Source: Rhodamnia argentea
Taxonomy: Eukaryota > Streptophyta > Magnoliopsida > Myrtales > Myrtaceae
Direction of reading: 5' to 3'
Length of the DNA: 64,000 nt
Assembly: GCF_020921035.1 (NCBI RefSeq)
Contig: NC_063153.1
Location: 13,888,001-13,952,000, forward strand
The notes beneath the pieces were generated by a model, which worked only from the letters and a program-made list of their open reading frames with translations, did no database searches and had not been told where the DNA came from. A program made the position numbers and the translations under genes. How positions within the stretch are numbered: position 1 is the stretch's first letter; every line of letters starts with the position of its first letter. This document shows, in pieces, positions 11,438 through 24,144 of the stretch.

Positions 11438-11986
11438 ATGTCCCAACCTCCCTACTACAGGCCCCCGCCCCCTCAAGCCCCGCCGCTGTCGAAGTCCAAC
11501 TTGCCGATGCTGTACTACAGCCTAGTCGTGGTGGGGACAGCCGCCGTCGTGCTGGCCTTGTACAACCTCATCATCATCAAGTGGTGCAACAGCCGCTACC
11601 GGTCCAGTCGGAGGTCTGAGCAGTTCGTCGAGGTCGAGGCGGCGAGCCGGAGCTTCGAGTACCCTAATCGGAACCTCTTGTCGAGCTTCAAGTACAAGAA
11701 GGATGCGGCGGCGGCGGCTCAAGAACCGGGGAGCGGGTATGAGTGCGCGGTCTGCTTGTCGATTTTCGAGGAGGGCGAGGAGGTGAGGCAATTGCCACGG
11801 TGCAAGCATTCCTTCCACGTGTCGTGCATTGACATGTGGTTGTATTCCCACTCCGAGTGCCCGCTCTGCCGCTCGCCCGTGCACCCGCCGTCACTGCCGT
11901 CTCGGTTGCAGCCGCCGCCACTGCCGTTGGAGAGCGCGGCGGAGAATTCCCGGGAGGGGCTGTTGGAATCGGGCGTGTCTGTTTGA
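11438..11986 (+). CDS. RING-H2 finger protein, ATL type (E3 ubiquitin ligase)
   Basis: Single-exon gene of 182 residues. A short Pro-rich N-terminus is followed by one hydrophobic segment (about residues 24-47), a linker with basic and aromatic residues, an Ala run (90-94), and a RING-H2 finger with C103, C106, C122, H124, H127, C130, C141 and C144. The spacing C-x2-C-x15-C-x-H-x2-H-x2-C-x10-C-x2-C is that of the ATL family, and W134 after C130 is the usual E2-contact Trp. ATL proteins are membrane-anchored E3 ligases, often intronless and stress-responsive. The C-terminus is short and rich in Pro, Leu and Ser. The start at 11438 gives the complete TM-RING layout. An ATG seven bases upstream (11431) is in another frame and has a better -3 base. 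Which ATL subgroup it belongs to cannot be settled here. Confidence 0.9.
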   Translation: MSQPPYYRPPPPQAPPLSKSNLPMLYYSLVVVGTAAVVLALYNLIIIKWCNSRYRSSRRSEQFVEVEAASRSFEYPNRNLLSSFKYKKDAAAAAQEPGSGYECAVCLSIFEEGEEVRQLPRCKHSFHVSCIDMWLYSHSECPLCRSPVHPPSLPSRLQPPPLPLESAAENSREGLLESGVSV

Positions 11987-12208
11987 GGTCCTTGTATTTT
12001 TGTAGGTTTTTTTTTTTTTTAAGGCATAGGTGAAAATGATATTTTTGTTCTTTTTTTCACTCGATGAATGATAGCTTGTTGTTCATATTCGGCCGTGGGT
12101 CCGTTTGATATTTTGTGGGAATCTTGATGGGTTTAAAACGATAATTACCAAGAGAACTGAAAAGCATTATTAAAATACAAGTGGGTAAGTTTTTACTTGT
12201 AATTAAAA

Positions 12209-13187
12209 GGGATAATGACATAAATAATTTCTGAACTTTGACCTAATATGCAATATGATCTCTGAGCTTTTAATTCGTTCAATATAGTTCTTAAACTTTA
12301 ACCCAATATGCAATGTGAACCCTAAACTTTTAATTTATTCAACGTAGCCCCCGAACTTTTGATACATATTCAATTTAGTCCCTAAATTATATAAAAATGT
12401 TCAATTTTGTCAATCCATTGGGAAAAGCATCGGAAAAGTCGTAAACATAGTGCATTGGCGCCAATTTAGTCCTAAAACCTTTTGATTGTGTCAATTTAGT
12501 TTTAAACTTTTTGACCTAATGTCAATTCAGTCCTTCCAACTAATTTTGGTCGGATATCATTGACGTGGACACCGACCTACGTGGCACAGTGCAAGTTGAA
12601 ATGGACATTTTTAATAAAATTTCAATAATTTTAGATTTTTTTCATTTCGTCTTTCTTTTTTTCCTCCATTTTTTTGGTGATAGGAGAGGGTGGCCCTCGC
12701 CACCACAGGAGACGTTAGTCTCTTCGAGACAAGGGCGAGGGTGGACGAAGGCCACCCCGGCCATGCCAACAACCGGAAAGAGGAGGAAAAAAAAAAGGAA
12801 AAATTTATTAAAACGTATTTAAAAACATTCACATCGGTGCAAACAAGGTGCCTGAGCCGTCCAGCGTATACATTAGCAATATCTTGCTAAAATTAGCCGG
12901 AATGATTAAATTAGCATCGGGTCAAAAGGCTTAGGACTAAATTAGCATCAATACAATAGGCTTAGGACTTTATTGACACTTTTCTCTCTTTCCATCAAAT
13001 GTAAGTTCATGGACAATATTGAACATATTCTAACAGTTCATGGACTAAATTGAACATGTACCGAAATTTCAGGGACCATATTGAATAATTTAAAAGTTCG
13101 GTGACCATATTGCACACCGAACTGTAATTCAATGATCACACTAAACAAATTAAAAGTTTAGATACCATACTATTTGTATAATTTTTC
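12209..13187. mobile_element. Fold-back MITE family A with a family B MITE nested inside
   Basis: The left arm begins GATAATGACATAAATAAT and carries 'ctgaactttgac', 'aatatgcaatatgatc' and 'cttttaattcgttcaatat'. The right arm (about 12990-13187) carries the same phrases in reverse complement ('gaccatattgcac', 'gaacatgtacc'). Between the arms, at about 12432-12985, lies a family B element with its own inverted arms and a GC-rich core (12690-12770). The open frames across it are chance translations. Related family A copies lie at 15648-16056 and 39082-39414. Confidence 0.65.
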
Positions 13188-13934
13188 CTAATTAAAACTA
13201 AATTTGGAGACATAATGCAGATGGGTGAATTTGAATACAAAATTCGTAAAATTTCGCTTTCGCCACCCTCCGAGCGCAAGGGAAAGAAACAATAGGATGA
13301 TGGTAATAGAACACTCTCTCTGTCTCTCAATCAATCAATTCAACTTTTGTTTGATTAGACGACTCCTTTGAAACCGATTTACTGAATTATGTGCACTTCT
13401 TCACCTTTGTCCCTCAGAGTTATGAGTTTAGTCGTAACAATTTTCTGACATGTTTATGTCCGGTTAATGATCCACAAGAAATTGAGGGACGAACATCGGG
13501 CAAGAAGAGTCGAACACCTTCCCATGTAAACCCTAATGGGACGTAAACTTGTATTGAATTTCGACTAGCGAGATGGGTTTACGGTCAATTGTCAAAATGC
13601 TAGGGTTTGGTATATTATAGGTGGGCGATCTCGATATTTTTTATTTGCTTCATTTCCTTATCGTCATTAGGTTGGTTAAAGCATAAATGTAAATAACTAT
13701 TCAAACTCTACCAAAGTTTGGAAAGTTCGACTACTTGACATGTAAACTCAAAACCCAATCTTGATGAATCATTGACCAAAGTACTCTTCTTACTTTGTGA
13801 AAAACTTAAAGATATATAAGTTTGTCAAATCAATTTCGATTTATCATTTTCAATGATGACTACCAGTATGAGCCTCTTTTCTCCTTTAGGACTGTCGATT
13901 TTATCGTCGATCTTCCATTTTTTTCCCCAATCGT

Positions 13935-14425
13935 ATTTTTTTGTTCTCTAATTGGAGTTTTCATTTTACCTTTCTAAATTTTTTCTTCCTTTTTTTATTT
14001 TTTCCTCTTTCCTCTGCCGATCATCGCCGAGCCGCCAGAGGTCGTCGGACTCATGCGAGGGCGAGGGCGAGGGCCACCCTAGCCAGCCCGGGCAATAGCA
14101 ACTCTCGCCCGCCCGGGCGAGGGCAACCCTCGCCCGACACCAGCGAGATGGCTAGCGATGGCCAAGCAAGGAAGGAGAAAAGAAAAAGAAAACAAAAATT
14201 AAAAAAATTATATACTTAGAATTCTTCTTGACTAAAATATCCGATCTCCGACAACCGAAAAAATCACATGCTCGTTGGCAAGCTTAAAGCCCTTATTTGA
14301 GATGATTTTGATCTCTTTGGCAGGTTTAAAGCCACTTTAGACCCTTATTTGAGATAATTAGGTTACTCAATACCTTTATTTGAAAAAATTATGGCACTTT
14401 AGGTCTTTATTTGAAATTTTCCTTA
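13935..14425. mobile_element. MITE family C (GC-rich core)
   Basis: A T-rich left arm, a core of repeated 'gagggcgagg' and 'cgcccgggcgagg' phrases (14055-14140) and a right arm of repeated 'ccttatttgag' phrases ending 'tttatttgaaattttcc'. The better-preserved copy at 63448-63887 shows the inverted ends clearly. Here the left terminal repeat is poorly kept, so the left edge is a guess. Confidence 0.5.
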
Positions 14426-14738
14426 AAAGTATTCTAATGAGGTGATTGTATTTCTAGTAAAATACATTGTAGCTAAGTTCACATAGTCTATCCCCGCTAC
14501 TTGCATTAGATCACCCATGTTTGGGTTTATAAGCATTTAACGATATTTAGGTTATTTAAAGCAAAATATCCCCATCTACTTAAGCAATCATTATGTAAAA
14601 TTGCAAATTCATGCAATGAAAGTAACTTACCGGAAATAAATAAAAAAAAGTAAGTTCATGCAAGAACATAAGTCCAAGAGAGAAAAAGGAAGCATTCTTG
14701 AATAAATAAAACTACAAGCTGTAGCTATTTGTTGAAAA

Positions 14739-15258
14739 AAAAGAGGAAAATACCAAAAAATCATGAGCCTAATGTACGAATATCAATTCAGTCATAAAAT
14801 TTTTAAATATGGCTAATTTAGTCCTAAACCTTTTGACAACCTACCAATGTAGTATTTTCAGCCAATTGTGGTTAGTAATCGCTGATATGGACGTTGGGCA
14901 TCCTACATGACACCGCCAACATTGATATGAACAAATTTCTTTTTTTAGATTTTAACAATTATTTACACATTTTATTTATTTTATTTATTTTTCTTTCTTT
15001 TGCTACTTGGAATTAGTAGGGAAAAGAAAGAGTAAAAAATGTTTTAATAGAATTACAAAAATTGTCAACATCAACTTTGACCATGTCACGTAAGACGATC
15101 ATCGTCCACTTCTGCGATTTTCAACCAAAATTGGTCGAAATGACTTTATTGGCAAATCATCAAAAAGTGTAGGATTACATTAGCCAAATTAAAAAGTTTA
15201 GAATTGAATTAACATCCGTATATTAGGTCTATGACTTTTTTGATAATTATCTCCACAA
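14739..15258. mobile_element. MITE family B copy
   Basis: Left arm 'caattcagtcataaaa ... tagtcctaaaccttttgac' is inverted at the right as 'agtgtaggattacattagcc ... tagaattgaattaac'. The middle keeps the family's 'gctgatatggacgttg' and 'cctacatgaca' phrases and a T-rich core. It contains no gene. Confidence 0.55.
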
Positions 15259-15647
15259 AAATGCATTGTGCGATAATCTACTATTTATAGAAATAAAAAT
15301 GAGATTTAATTGAAAATGAAATCCTCAAAGGTCCATTGGAAATTTTCCATTTCTTTTAAGGTTGCCTTTTCTTTTTTCCTACATAAAAAAAAAAAAACTG
15401 AAAGCTACTTCAATTAATTTTCAAAAAAAAAAAAAATTCGAAGCTTTATCCAAATTTCAACAAATTACAAAGAAGATTATCCAACTTCTAGGAGGACTAG
15501 GCCTAATGGCCCTGCCCATACATCCAAAACGCAGTAGATTGTGTCAATAGCAGCAATCTTGTGATTCCATAAGGTGGGCAATAATGTATATATACAATGA
15601 CACCCCCCATCATATTCAAAAGAAGACTTTTTTTCGTATAACACATA

Positions 15648-16056
15648 GATAATGACATAAATGATCTTTGAATTTTGTGATCTCTGAACTTTCAATTTAT
15701 TCAATGTAATTCATGCAATTTAGCTCAATGTACAATATTGTCCCGGAACTTTTAACTTGTTTAATATGATCCATAAACTTTTAATAATTGTTCAGATTAG
15801 CCCCTAAACTACATGCAAATAAATAACTAATGTTATCATACCGTTACTCTAAGTTCGGAGACAACATTGAACATTTTCATACATTTCAGAAACTAGTCCG
15901 AACATCTACCAAAAGTTTAGAAACCATATCGAACAAATTAAAAGTTGAGGAAAACATTACACATTGAGCCAAAATTTATGGATCACGTGGAACAAATTAA
16001 AAATCGAGAGACCGCATTAGATATGGAGTCATAATTCAGCACCACTTGTGTCATTT
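15648..16056. mobile_element. MITE family A copy
   Basis: Begins GATAATGACATAAATGATC and ends near 'cacttgtgtcatt', with inverted internal phrases ('gaacttttaacttgtttaatatg' against 'catatcgaacaaattaaaagttg'). It is a shorter version of the element at 12209-13187 and lacks the nested insert. Confidence 0.6.
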
Positions 16057-16684
16057 TCTCTATATCTGTTGTGCATGTTTGCTTCAATATGTGCATAGGC
16101 ACTTAGGTCACGCATTATCAGTCCCTTCAAAATCAGTAGGAATTATTTTAAAAAAAAAAAAGGGAAAATTTCTGTTCATCATCAAGTGGACCCGTTTAAT
16201 TGTTGATCTTGAATCGATTTGATTTTTCCTTTTTTTGGCCAGATTCAACTCATCTTGGTTAAAAGAATAGAGAATCAAACGTCAAAGTCCTCTGCCACGT
16301 CAGTCGCTCCACCCCAACCCAAGTGCCACGTCATATGGGACAAAACAAAAAAAGAAAAGAAGAAGAAGAAGCTGTGATAAAGTTAATTAATTACCTCATT
16401 AATTGGGTTTAAACACAGCTCAACTTTGACACTGATGCTAATCTGCCAGGTCAAGCAAGAAATTCACTCCCTCGCTTCCCTCCTCTTCAAACACATCCGG
16501 CAATCTCTCTCTCTCGCTCGCTCCCCCTCTGGAATTCTCTGTTTCTTCCGTCACAGCCCAATAATGTCGATTCTCAGCTCGTTTCGCCTCCGCTTGCGTC
16601 ATTTGACGCATGAATTGGGTTTTTGAATTTCGAATCCCTGTCTCGGTCGCAGCCCTCTCCGAGAGAGAAAGCTCTCTGTCGTGC

Positions 16685-16735
16685 TTCTGTGAGAGAGAGA
16701 CAGAGACAGAGACAGAGACAGAGCTTCTTGCGTGC
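16685..16735. repeat. GAGACA/GA microsatellite in the Alfin-like leader
   Basis: A run of GA and GAGACA units directly upstream of the Alfin-like start codon, in the probable 5' UTR. Long purine runs of this kind are common in plant leaders. Confidence 0.8.
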
Positions 16736-16746
16736 GAAGTGGAGAT

Positions 16747-19700
16747 ATGGATGGAGGAGGGCAGAACAACCCCCGGACCGTGGAGGAGGTCTTTAGGGAT
16801 TTCAAGGGTCGTCGAGCTGGCATGATCAAAGCTTTAACCACTGGTCTCTCTCTCTCTCGTTGATTTTTTGTTGGCATATTCTCTTTTGATTTCACATTAG
16901 TCGAATGAGGATTCGGTTCGGTCTGTCTGACGGTTTTGCTTTTTGGGTTTCCAAGATTTACGGGGGATGACATTTTCCTGTGTTGTTGCGTTTCTCTTTT
17001 GCAGATGTTGAGGAATTCTATCAGCAGTGCGATCCTGGTTAGGGTTCTAATCCGCTTAATCTATGATATAGTTAGAACTTATAAGGAAAAAATAAAGAAT
17101 TTGGTATTGCATTGGTTGATGTCAGACATTTTGCTGTGGTAGTAAATTTGACTGTCTCACGAGTTTTTTGTAATGGACATGTTTTTACAAGTTTGGTTCT
17201 TGAGCTTTATGATGCAAATTTTTTTTCCCATTTTGGGACTGTTTCATTGTGATTATGACAGCATAGAAGTGTCGAGGGATCACCATTTCTTGGTTTTGAG
17301 AGTCGACATTTGGTATGAAATGGGCGAGTTGAGATTCTCGTGCAAACTGCAAGTTGGTCAATTTTGTTATGTAGGAGCTTAAATTTGCAGCCTGTTGACT
17401 GACTTCCAAGTGAATTGGCCTTGCTTTGGTCATTTTTAGTCATTTCTTTTCACATGGTTGAATTCTTGCCCTCGCTTTCTTGTTTGGGTTTTCTCTTTGC
17501 TTGACGGATGAGACTAGTAATTCTCTTAGATGGGCATTGCTGAATTTCTCAAATTTGGGTCGCAGACAACCCAACTTGCTTAGAATAGTTCGTCTTTATA
17601 TCTATAGTCTAGAGCATCCATCTTTCGTAACTGTTGCCACCTTCTTAGTTCCCTCTCAACACCTTTTCTGTTTATTCTAAAAAAGCCCTCTCAGCTTTAC
17701 TCAGTCATGCTCTGTATAAGTGCAAAGTTCTTGGGTTTGGGACATCTTTTGTCTATTTCATGTTTCAGGTGAAGAGTATCCTCTAATCGGGTACTAATTT
17801 ACTGAAGCGGCTTCTAAGATATAATGGTATACCCTGCTCCGTACTTGTGCCCAGTTTGTGCGAGGAATGGATTTTGCGGATAAGTTCTGGGGGCTTACCA
17901 ATGCCACATACTTGTGCATACCTTCTGCTATTTTTCAGGAATGTTGATCCTCGAAAATGGATGTTATTTTACACTTAGCCAAGAAATTTTCACATTCACA
18001 CAGTTTCTACAATATTTTCCCTGTCCAAACATTTAGCTAGCTACTCGAGCAGTATGAGAGGTAATGTCACCTTCTTGTTCTAATCTTTGGTTTGGAACCA
18101 CCGGCCACTGCCGGTTTTTTAAAATTTGCAAACTCTGGAAGGGAGGAGAAAGCTTTTAAATTTCCCATGCAAAAGGCGTTCGATTCTCCTCTAGAAAAAG
18201 GAATCTCAATGTATTTATCTCCCTCACTGGTCTGTTTGGTGTTGTACTTTGGATCCCTGGATCTGCTAGCCCCCTTTTAACTGTTGGGTTTTGGGGTCTC
18301 CTTCGTTGTTGCTTGAGATAGATTATATTAACTATACATTTCTCTTTGAGTTCTAACATTCCATATCCCGAAGAAAAATAGTCTCGACTCACGCTATCGT
18401 CTATAGTTGTCATGTGTTAGTTTCAGATCTTGTTGGTAATTATTGATGGTAAAATAAGGTGATTTGGTCCAACTAAATTGTCTAATTGGTATAATTGTTA
18501 AAAGTGTCTTGGGCTTCTGGTTTAGGGTAGTCCAAGGGTAATGCAGGATGTGTGTAATCTGTATTGTTATCCTTTGGTAGCCAAGGCATGGGTTTTGAAA
18601 AGGAATTTTGGTCTTTCCACCATTTATATCTGTATGAGACTCAAGGTTGTTGATTTTCACCTCCTTGGATTTCTTTTTCGTTGTGTAAGTACCTCTTTAA
18701 GCTTTTTCTATCAAGCTTCCCCTGATTCCGATGTACCTGGTTTGAGCTTTTGCTTCCAAGCTTCGCACCTCTCCATATAGTGTCATATGCTTCTGCCCTT
18801 AAGTAAGCTGAAGAATTTTTTTCGGGTAAAGTAAACTGAAGACATTAGGGGGGACCTTGTCTTTACTAATTGCAAATTTTTCTTGAAGTCATTGAATGAG
18901 TTGCTATCATTCTTTGTGGCAAAATGTTGCCACAATGTTTCATTGTCCTCATAGACTTTTGGGCATTCTCATCAGAAGAATACTGTGGAGTGGTGCTTGG
19001 AGCAGTCATTTGGCAAATGCATGTCTGTTGTCTTAGTTAGCCATCTTAGAAGCATTGACTGTATTTTTCCACATGCTAATATTGCTTAATGTTGGATATA
19101 TGGCAGTATTAAGTCTGGTGAATCCACCATGATCTATATATTGTAATTTGACATTTCTGAGATAAACTGTTTTTTATATGTGAATCTTCATAGTAGAGGA
19201 AATGCTCTGCCGCATCTTCTAAGCAGTGCTACATTCATCGTCTTTGCTTTCAGAGAAGGAGAATCTGTGCCTGTATGGATTACCTAGTGAAAAGTGGGAA
19301 ATTAATTTGCCTGCTGAAGAAGTGCCACCAGAGCTACCTGAGCCTGCACTTGGCATTAACTTTGCAAGGGATGGAATGCAAGAAAGGGACTGGTTATCCC
19401 TGGTTGCTGTGCACAGTGATGCGTGGTTACTGTCTGTGGCCTTTTATTTTGGTGCTAGATTTGGTTTTGACAAGGCTGACAGGCATGTCTTTCTCCCTAG
19501 ACCTGTTAGCGTACCACTCTTTCAACTTTGACTTCTTTTAATTCTTATTCTTGCTCGAAAGTACTTGGTTTGTTGCATCATACTGCTTGTTTTCCATCCC
19601 TTAACACTATTTGTTGCAGGAAGAACCTGTTCACCATGATTAATGATCTCCCAACAATATTTGAAGTCGTAACTGGAACTGTCAAGAAACAGACAAAGGA

Positions 19701-20872
19701 GAAGACATCGGTTCCGAATCACAGTAGCAGCAAGTCCAAGTCTGGCTCAAAGGGGGTACGTGACTCCTGCTTTCTCCTGGAACTTTTTTTTTTTAAATTT
19801 CCAATCCACTTACCCATAGTGGCTCTTTAAGATCTTTTTCCAAACTTGTTCTGCAACAATTTGTTACCTGTTGTTTGGTATGGGTTTTAGACTGAATGTG
19901 GCTCCCACTTAGTTTAAGAAGGACAGTAACGGACTATCATTCTATTAAATTAAACAGTATATCATCGATGAGGTGTAAATATATCCTGTTTTCAAGCATA
20001 TATCTCCCTTTTATCTTGGCAGGTCTAGTTTCTCAAATACTTAAAATTTCAAGGTAAGTTGTCTGGGTTGTGGGTTGCATCTGTCAGTAATACTGATGTC
20101 TCCATTTTCACCTCTTATATTTAGTTTATCTGTAGTGAATCTGTTGGAAACTTTCTTCAGTTGATACTAATGGTCTTGAAATGTTCTCTAATCTGTTCTT
20201 TTCGATATCTGTATGGTAGTGTCACATCGAGTTTTGGGGTATTTCTTGTTGAGTTTGAAAATTTTACATAATGTGTACCTCAGGAGAGGGGGAGTCACAA
20301 TCATGAGAAATTTCATTCATGTATTGATTCGCTTGTGCTTGGGAAGTGTTGGTTTGGTTGTAAGTATTACCATCTTGCTTGTGAGTCTTGGGCAGTATTT
20401 GCTTGAAATAGGTTTGCTATTTGATTATGAAACTGCTTCTAGCCGCTAGAAAAAGTTGACCCCCAACCCAAGTATGAGTGACTTGGTACCCAAAGAAATA
20501 TGGGATATCAATATGTATGAAACTGCATTCCATGGTTCGGTGCATCATTTCATTTGTCGATGTAAACTTTTTACCCGACTTTCACCAACCTTCATTGGCA
20601 TGGAACAGCGAGGATCAGATTCAGGCAAATATGCAAAGACTATCCAAGCGAAGGATGAAGATGAGGTGGTGGACGGAGAGGAAGAAGAAGAGCATGGGGA
20701 TACTTTGTGCGGGGCCTGTGGGGAGAACTACGCTTCGGACGAGTTCTGGATCTGTTGCGACATGTGTGAGAAGTGGTTCCATGGGAAATGCGTGAAGATT
20801 ACTCCTGCGAGGGCTGAGCACATCAAGCAGTACAAGTGTCCCTCTTGCAGCAATAAGAGAGTTCGTACTTGA
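16747..20872 (+). CDS. AL5: Alfin-like PHD-finger protein
   Basis: Five coding exons: 16747-16843, 17005-17037, 19254-19482, 19620-19755 and 20609-20872, joined in frame to 252 residues, the usual family length. Residues about 8-135 form the plant-specific Alfin N-terminal domain ([13 protein letters not shown] near the start). A basic Ser/Lys linker and an acidic run (188-193) follow, then a C4HC3 PHD finger with C199, C202, C215, C218, H223, C226, C242, C245 and aromatic W212/W221. Family members read H3K4me3 in the nucleus and act in stress and development. Intron 2 is 2.2 kb. Intron 3 starts with GC (ACAG|GCATGT, 19483) and not GT; no in-frame GT alternative was seen. The AL5 label rests on remembered synteny with XI-K and PMIR1; other AL paralogues are possible. 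Confidence 0.93.
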
Positions 20873-21127
20873 TGTAGCCGGTGCTGTGGCCGTAAGATCT
20901 CTTCCCCCTCGGAGTTCTGTTAGGTTGGTGTATGCTAATTGTTGTCAGGTTGTCTAGTTTTCACTCCGTGCTTGCGCGACAGCACATTGTACCAAACACT
21001 TGGTGTTGGGAACCTTTGTCGTCGTGTATAACATTTGTAGGTAGCAGGATTTAAGCATCTATTTAATTCAACATTAGGAGTTATTTGTACTTTTAGTTGG
21101 AAAACAGTTTGTTCTTCCATTGCATAA

Positions 21128-21130
<3 letters not shown>

Positions 21131-21170
<40 letters not shown>
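21131..21170. repeat. (CT)n microsatellite
   Basis: Twenty uninterrupted CT units in the 3' flank of the Alfin-like gene, about 260 bp after its stop. Confidence 0.97.
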
Positions 21171-21173
<3 letters not shown>

Positions 21174-21430
21174 TTTTCTGGTGCTGGTTCTCCAATGACA
21201 ACCTGTAGGATGAGCGGTGTTTGTAATCTTCTCGATATGTTGCTAATGTCATTAGCATGTTCTAGCAAGTTAGCGTTCGCATCTTTCGTTATCAAGCTGG
21301 TAGCTTTCTAAAGCAGATACAGTGACACTATCGAAACATCATGCGCCCGAAGCGCATTCCAGAACCCTCGTTTGCACTGAGACCCAATGGCGGAGGACGC
21401 GACTCAAGTCGACAAGAGCGGGTTTGTTAT

Positions 21431-21586
21431 CCGGGATCACGGCATCGGGTCGGATTCGGCTTGTTAGAATCAGATCCTCAACCACCGCGGGGCCATAGCG
21501 ATACTTGTCCGGGATCACGGCATCGGGTCGGATTCAGCTTGTTAGAATCAGATCCTCAACCACCGCGGGGCCGTAGCGATACTCGG
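21431..21586. repeat. 78-bp tandem duplication
   Basis: Two almost identical adjacent copies, 21431-21508 and 21509-21586, each with 'ccgggatcacggcatcgggt' and 'gatcctcaaccaccgcgggg'. The copies differ at only a few bases, so the duplication is recent relative to the surrounding repeats. It is GC-rich. No function is evident. Confidence 0.9.
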
Positions 21587-21944
21587 GACGGGAGACATGT
21601 TAAAATCAACGACAAAAGCAACGTGCCTCATTACCCCTTTTTGAGGGGGGGAATTAGTAAAATATGAAGCGGAGGGCTGCTTCACAAATTGGTCAAACGC
21701 GGACAGGTTTGAGCATCGCGCGGATGCCTGGTGGGATTCATAAACTAGTATTTGCTCGAGGTTCAGCCAGCCCTCAGCCATCTACAATTTTTTCACTTGG
21801 ATTCACATTTGTTGTGTTCCTGCGACTCTCGTCTTAGTCATCTCGACTTACCAATCATGGACCCCGATTGAGAGAGAGAGAATCCGTTCTTATGTTTTCT
21901 TTGCTTGAATTTGCCAGCTTTTGGTTGGACGAGGATTACCGTCC

Positions 21945-22513
21945 ACAAAAAACAAAATTAAAATAAATTGACAAGAATGCCCTTGATCAAGTCCTCCTTT
22001 AAAATAAGGACTAATACTACGAAAAATTCCAAACCGATACATCCGTAATAAATTTACCCCAAATTATTATTTTTACCACGAAAAATTAATTTTTTTGACT
22101 ACCAAAAATCATAAACTAATACACATGTGATTAATTTACCTCACGTTAAATTGGGTTAATGCCACGGAAACCCCAAATTAAAACACCTATGAAAAACAGA
22201 TGGTAAAACCCCAAACCGGTACACCCATAAACCGCCACGTGTCATCCAACTCAGCAATTTGACGGTTAGATTTAAAGAAAATTAACGGAGAGTAAATTTA
22301 TCATAGGTGTACTAGTTCGGAATAAATTTATCACAAGTATACCAGTTTGGTCTTTTTTTTTAGTGGAAAAAAGAATTTGGGGTAAATTTATCACATGTAT
22401 ATCAATTTGGAATTTTTCGTGATATTTACCCTTAAAGCAATAAGGGCACACCAATCTCTAGACACTTATTTAAAAAAAATGAGAGCACTTCAAATTCTTA
22501 TTTGGAATTGTCC
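21945..22513. mobile_element. MITE family C remnant interrupted by MITE family D (about 22012-22432)
   Basis: The outer element shows 'gacaagaatgcccttgatcaagtcctcctttaaaataagg' type sequence on the left (compare 63780-63825) and 'caaattcttatttggaattgtccc' on the right. The inner element has a left arm with 'cgaaaaattccaaaccgata' and a right arm 'tcaatttggaatttttcgtg', an inverted pair, plus several 'aaatttaccccaaatta' phrases. Family D also occurs at 47408-48023. Nesting shows D inserted after C. Confidence 0.55.
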
Positions 22514-24144
22514 CTTCAATCTGTTATGGGTATATTGAGGCTCAATTTTTTGTTGATCATGTGATTTGACCCCATTTCTGAAAAATAGAGCCGAGGGTTG
22601 GAATAAGCACATGAAGATAATTCTTGCACTTCCTAGGGCCCCCCCTTTGCCCACTTCACATGCGAAGGGCAACATCCTTTTGTCTCCCGACCGAAATTAA
22701 ATGCACGCGTCATGTCGAAAATAGTTACAATTCTTAAACGGAGATGTCGTTCGCTTCATAAAAATAAGAAGAAATGTCGAAAATTCGAGTGGCTGAAACT
22801 CGAGGCGATCACTTTCCAATGGCATGATTCATACAAGAATCTCTCTGTCTCCTCTCCTTTTCCAAGACATTGAGTCGGGAGTACCTTCCCCCTCTCGGGT
22901 GAGACACACACCGAGCCGACAACCACACTTTCTTTGTCCGAACCCCACCACGCATTCCACGCTCCAGCAAGCGATGGAACGCGAACGGGGAGATGCGAAA
23001 GCAACGTATTCTTTCGGGTGAGTACCCGGAAGGTGCCACGCCTAGCGTTCGGTGAAGTCGGTCAACGTTGAAAGATTGATTAATCTAAGTAGTTAGTACG
23101 CCGGGGGTCCTTGCCTGGAAAGACGAAGCCGCGACATTAAGAAGTAGTTGATTCTTGACCATGTCCTAGGTTTCGCACCGTGTTTACTTGCCCTGGCATT
23201 GTCGTTTGTCCGGTACAGACGTTTTGCTTTCCCACTAGTTTAAAGAGTGCGGTGGGAGACACCATCGATACTCACAACATACGTTAAATGTTTGGTTTGA
23301 CTCGTAACTAGTCCGCACCACCCTCAAATCGAATGTCCGAGGCCGGCGAGCACGTCGCCGTAGCCTCACGGAGATGTTAGGCGATCAGGAAATCTCACCC
23401 GTAAATAGGGATACCATAATAATGTGCGATCAAGCTACTCTCACGACTTGGAAGTCCCACGAAAGGGACCGTTGGAAGAGTGTGCGAAAGTGGGAAGGTT
23501 GGAATATGTACAAGTCGGACCAAGAAAGTTTCGCTGGAAATTCCCACGCCCCTAAGTCTCATTTACTTAGAATTGAGTCAACAAACAGTACGCCCAAACA
23601 TCATGTGACTCCCAACTAACGCGCATGAGTCGACCGGGTTTATTGTCATCGAGGTCAATTGGTAGAAATTCGAATGCTTTGACGAGCTAAGTCTCTACGT
23701 CCCTTGTGCGCAAACCAAGAGCACGCTTAGGTACTAGTCGAGTGAAGAATTAACGGTGGAAGACTGTAAACATATCTCGGGCCCAAATAAAAAACGAGCA
23801 ATCCACATCGAACTACAGAGGTCACGAGCCATACCTAACGATAGCCACAAACCGGGGTCAATCCGAAGCGTTAGGGTCGGTTTGATTGCTCAAGCCGCGA
23901 TTTCTAAACCGGAGAAGCTAGTGACCATTACATGGTCTGCCGATCATCTCGGCTTCATCGCGGGACCATCAGGACCCCGATGATGCACGAGAATTCCGGT
24001 CTAAACGGTACATACATACACCCGCCAAAGAAACAACAAGAACCTAAAGAAGAAGTACGTGCATCTCGTGTGCGCTTGTTCTCATGCATGGCATGGATCG
24101 CATGGCAATGTCTCTCGGGCCAAAACTTTGACTCTGTTTCTCAA
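22514..24144. other. Intergenic, upstream of PAL
   Basis: More GC-balanced than its surroundings, but no open frame beyond about 88 codons and no recognised domain. The last part is the distal PAL promoter. Confidence 0.4.
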
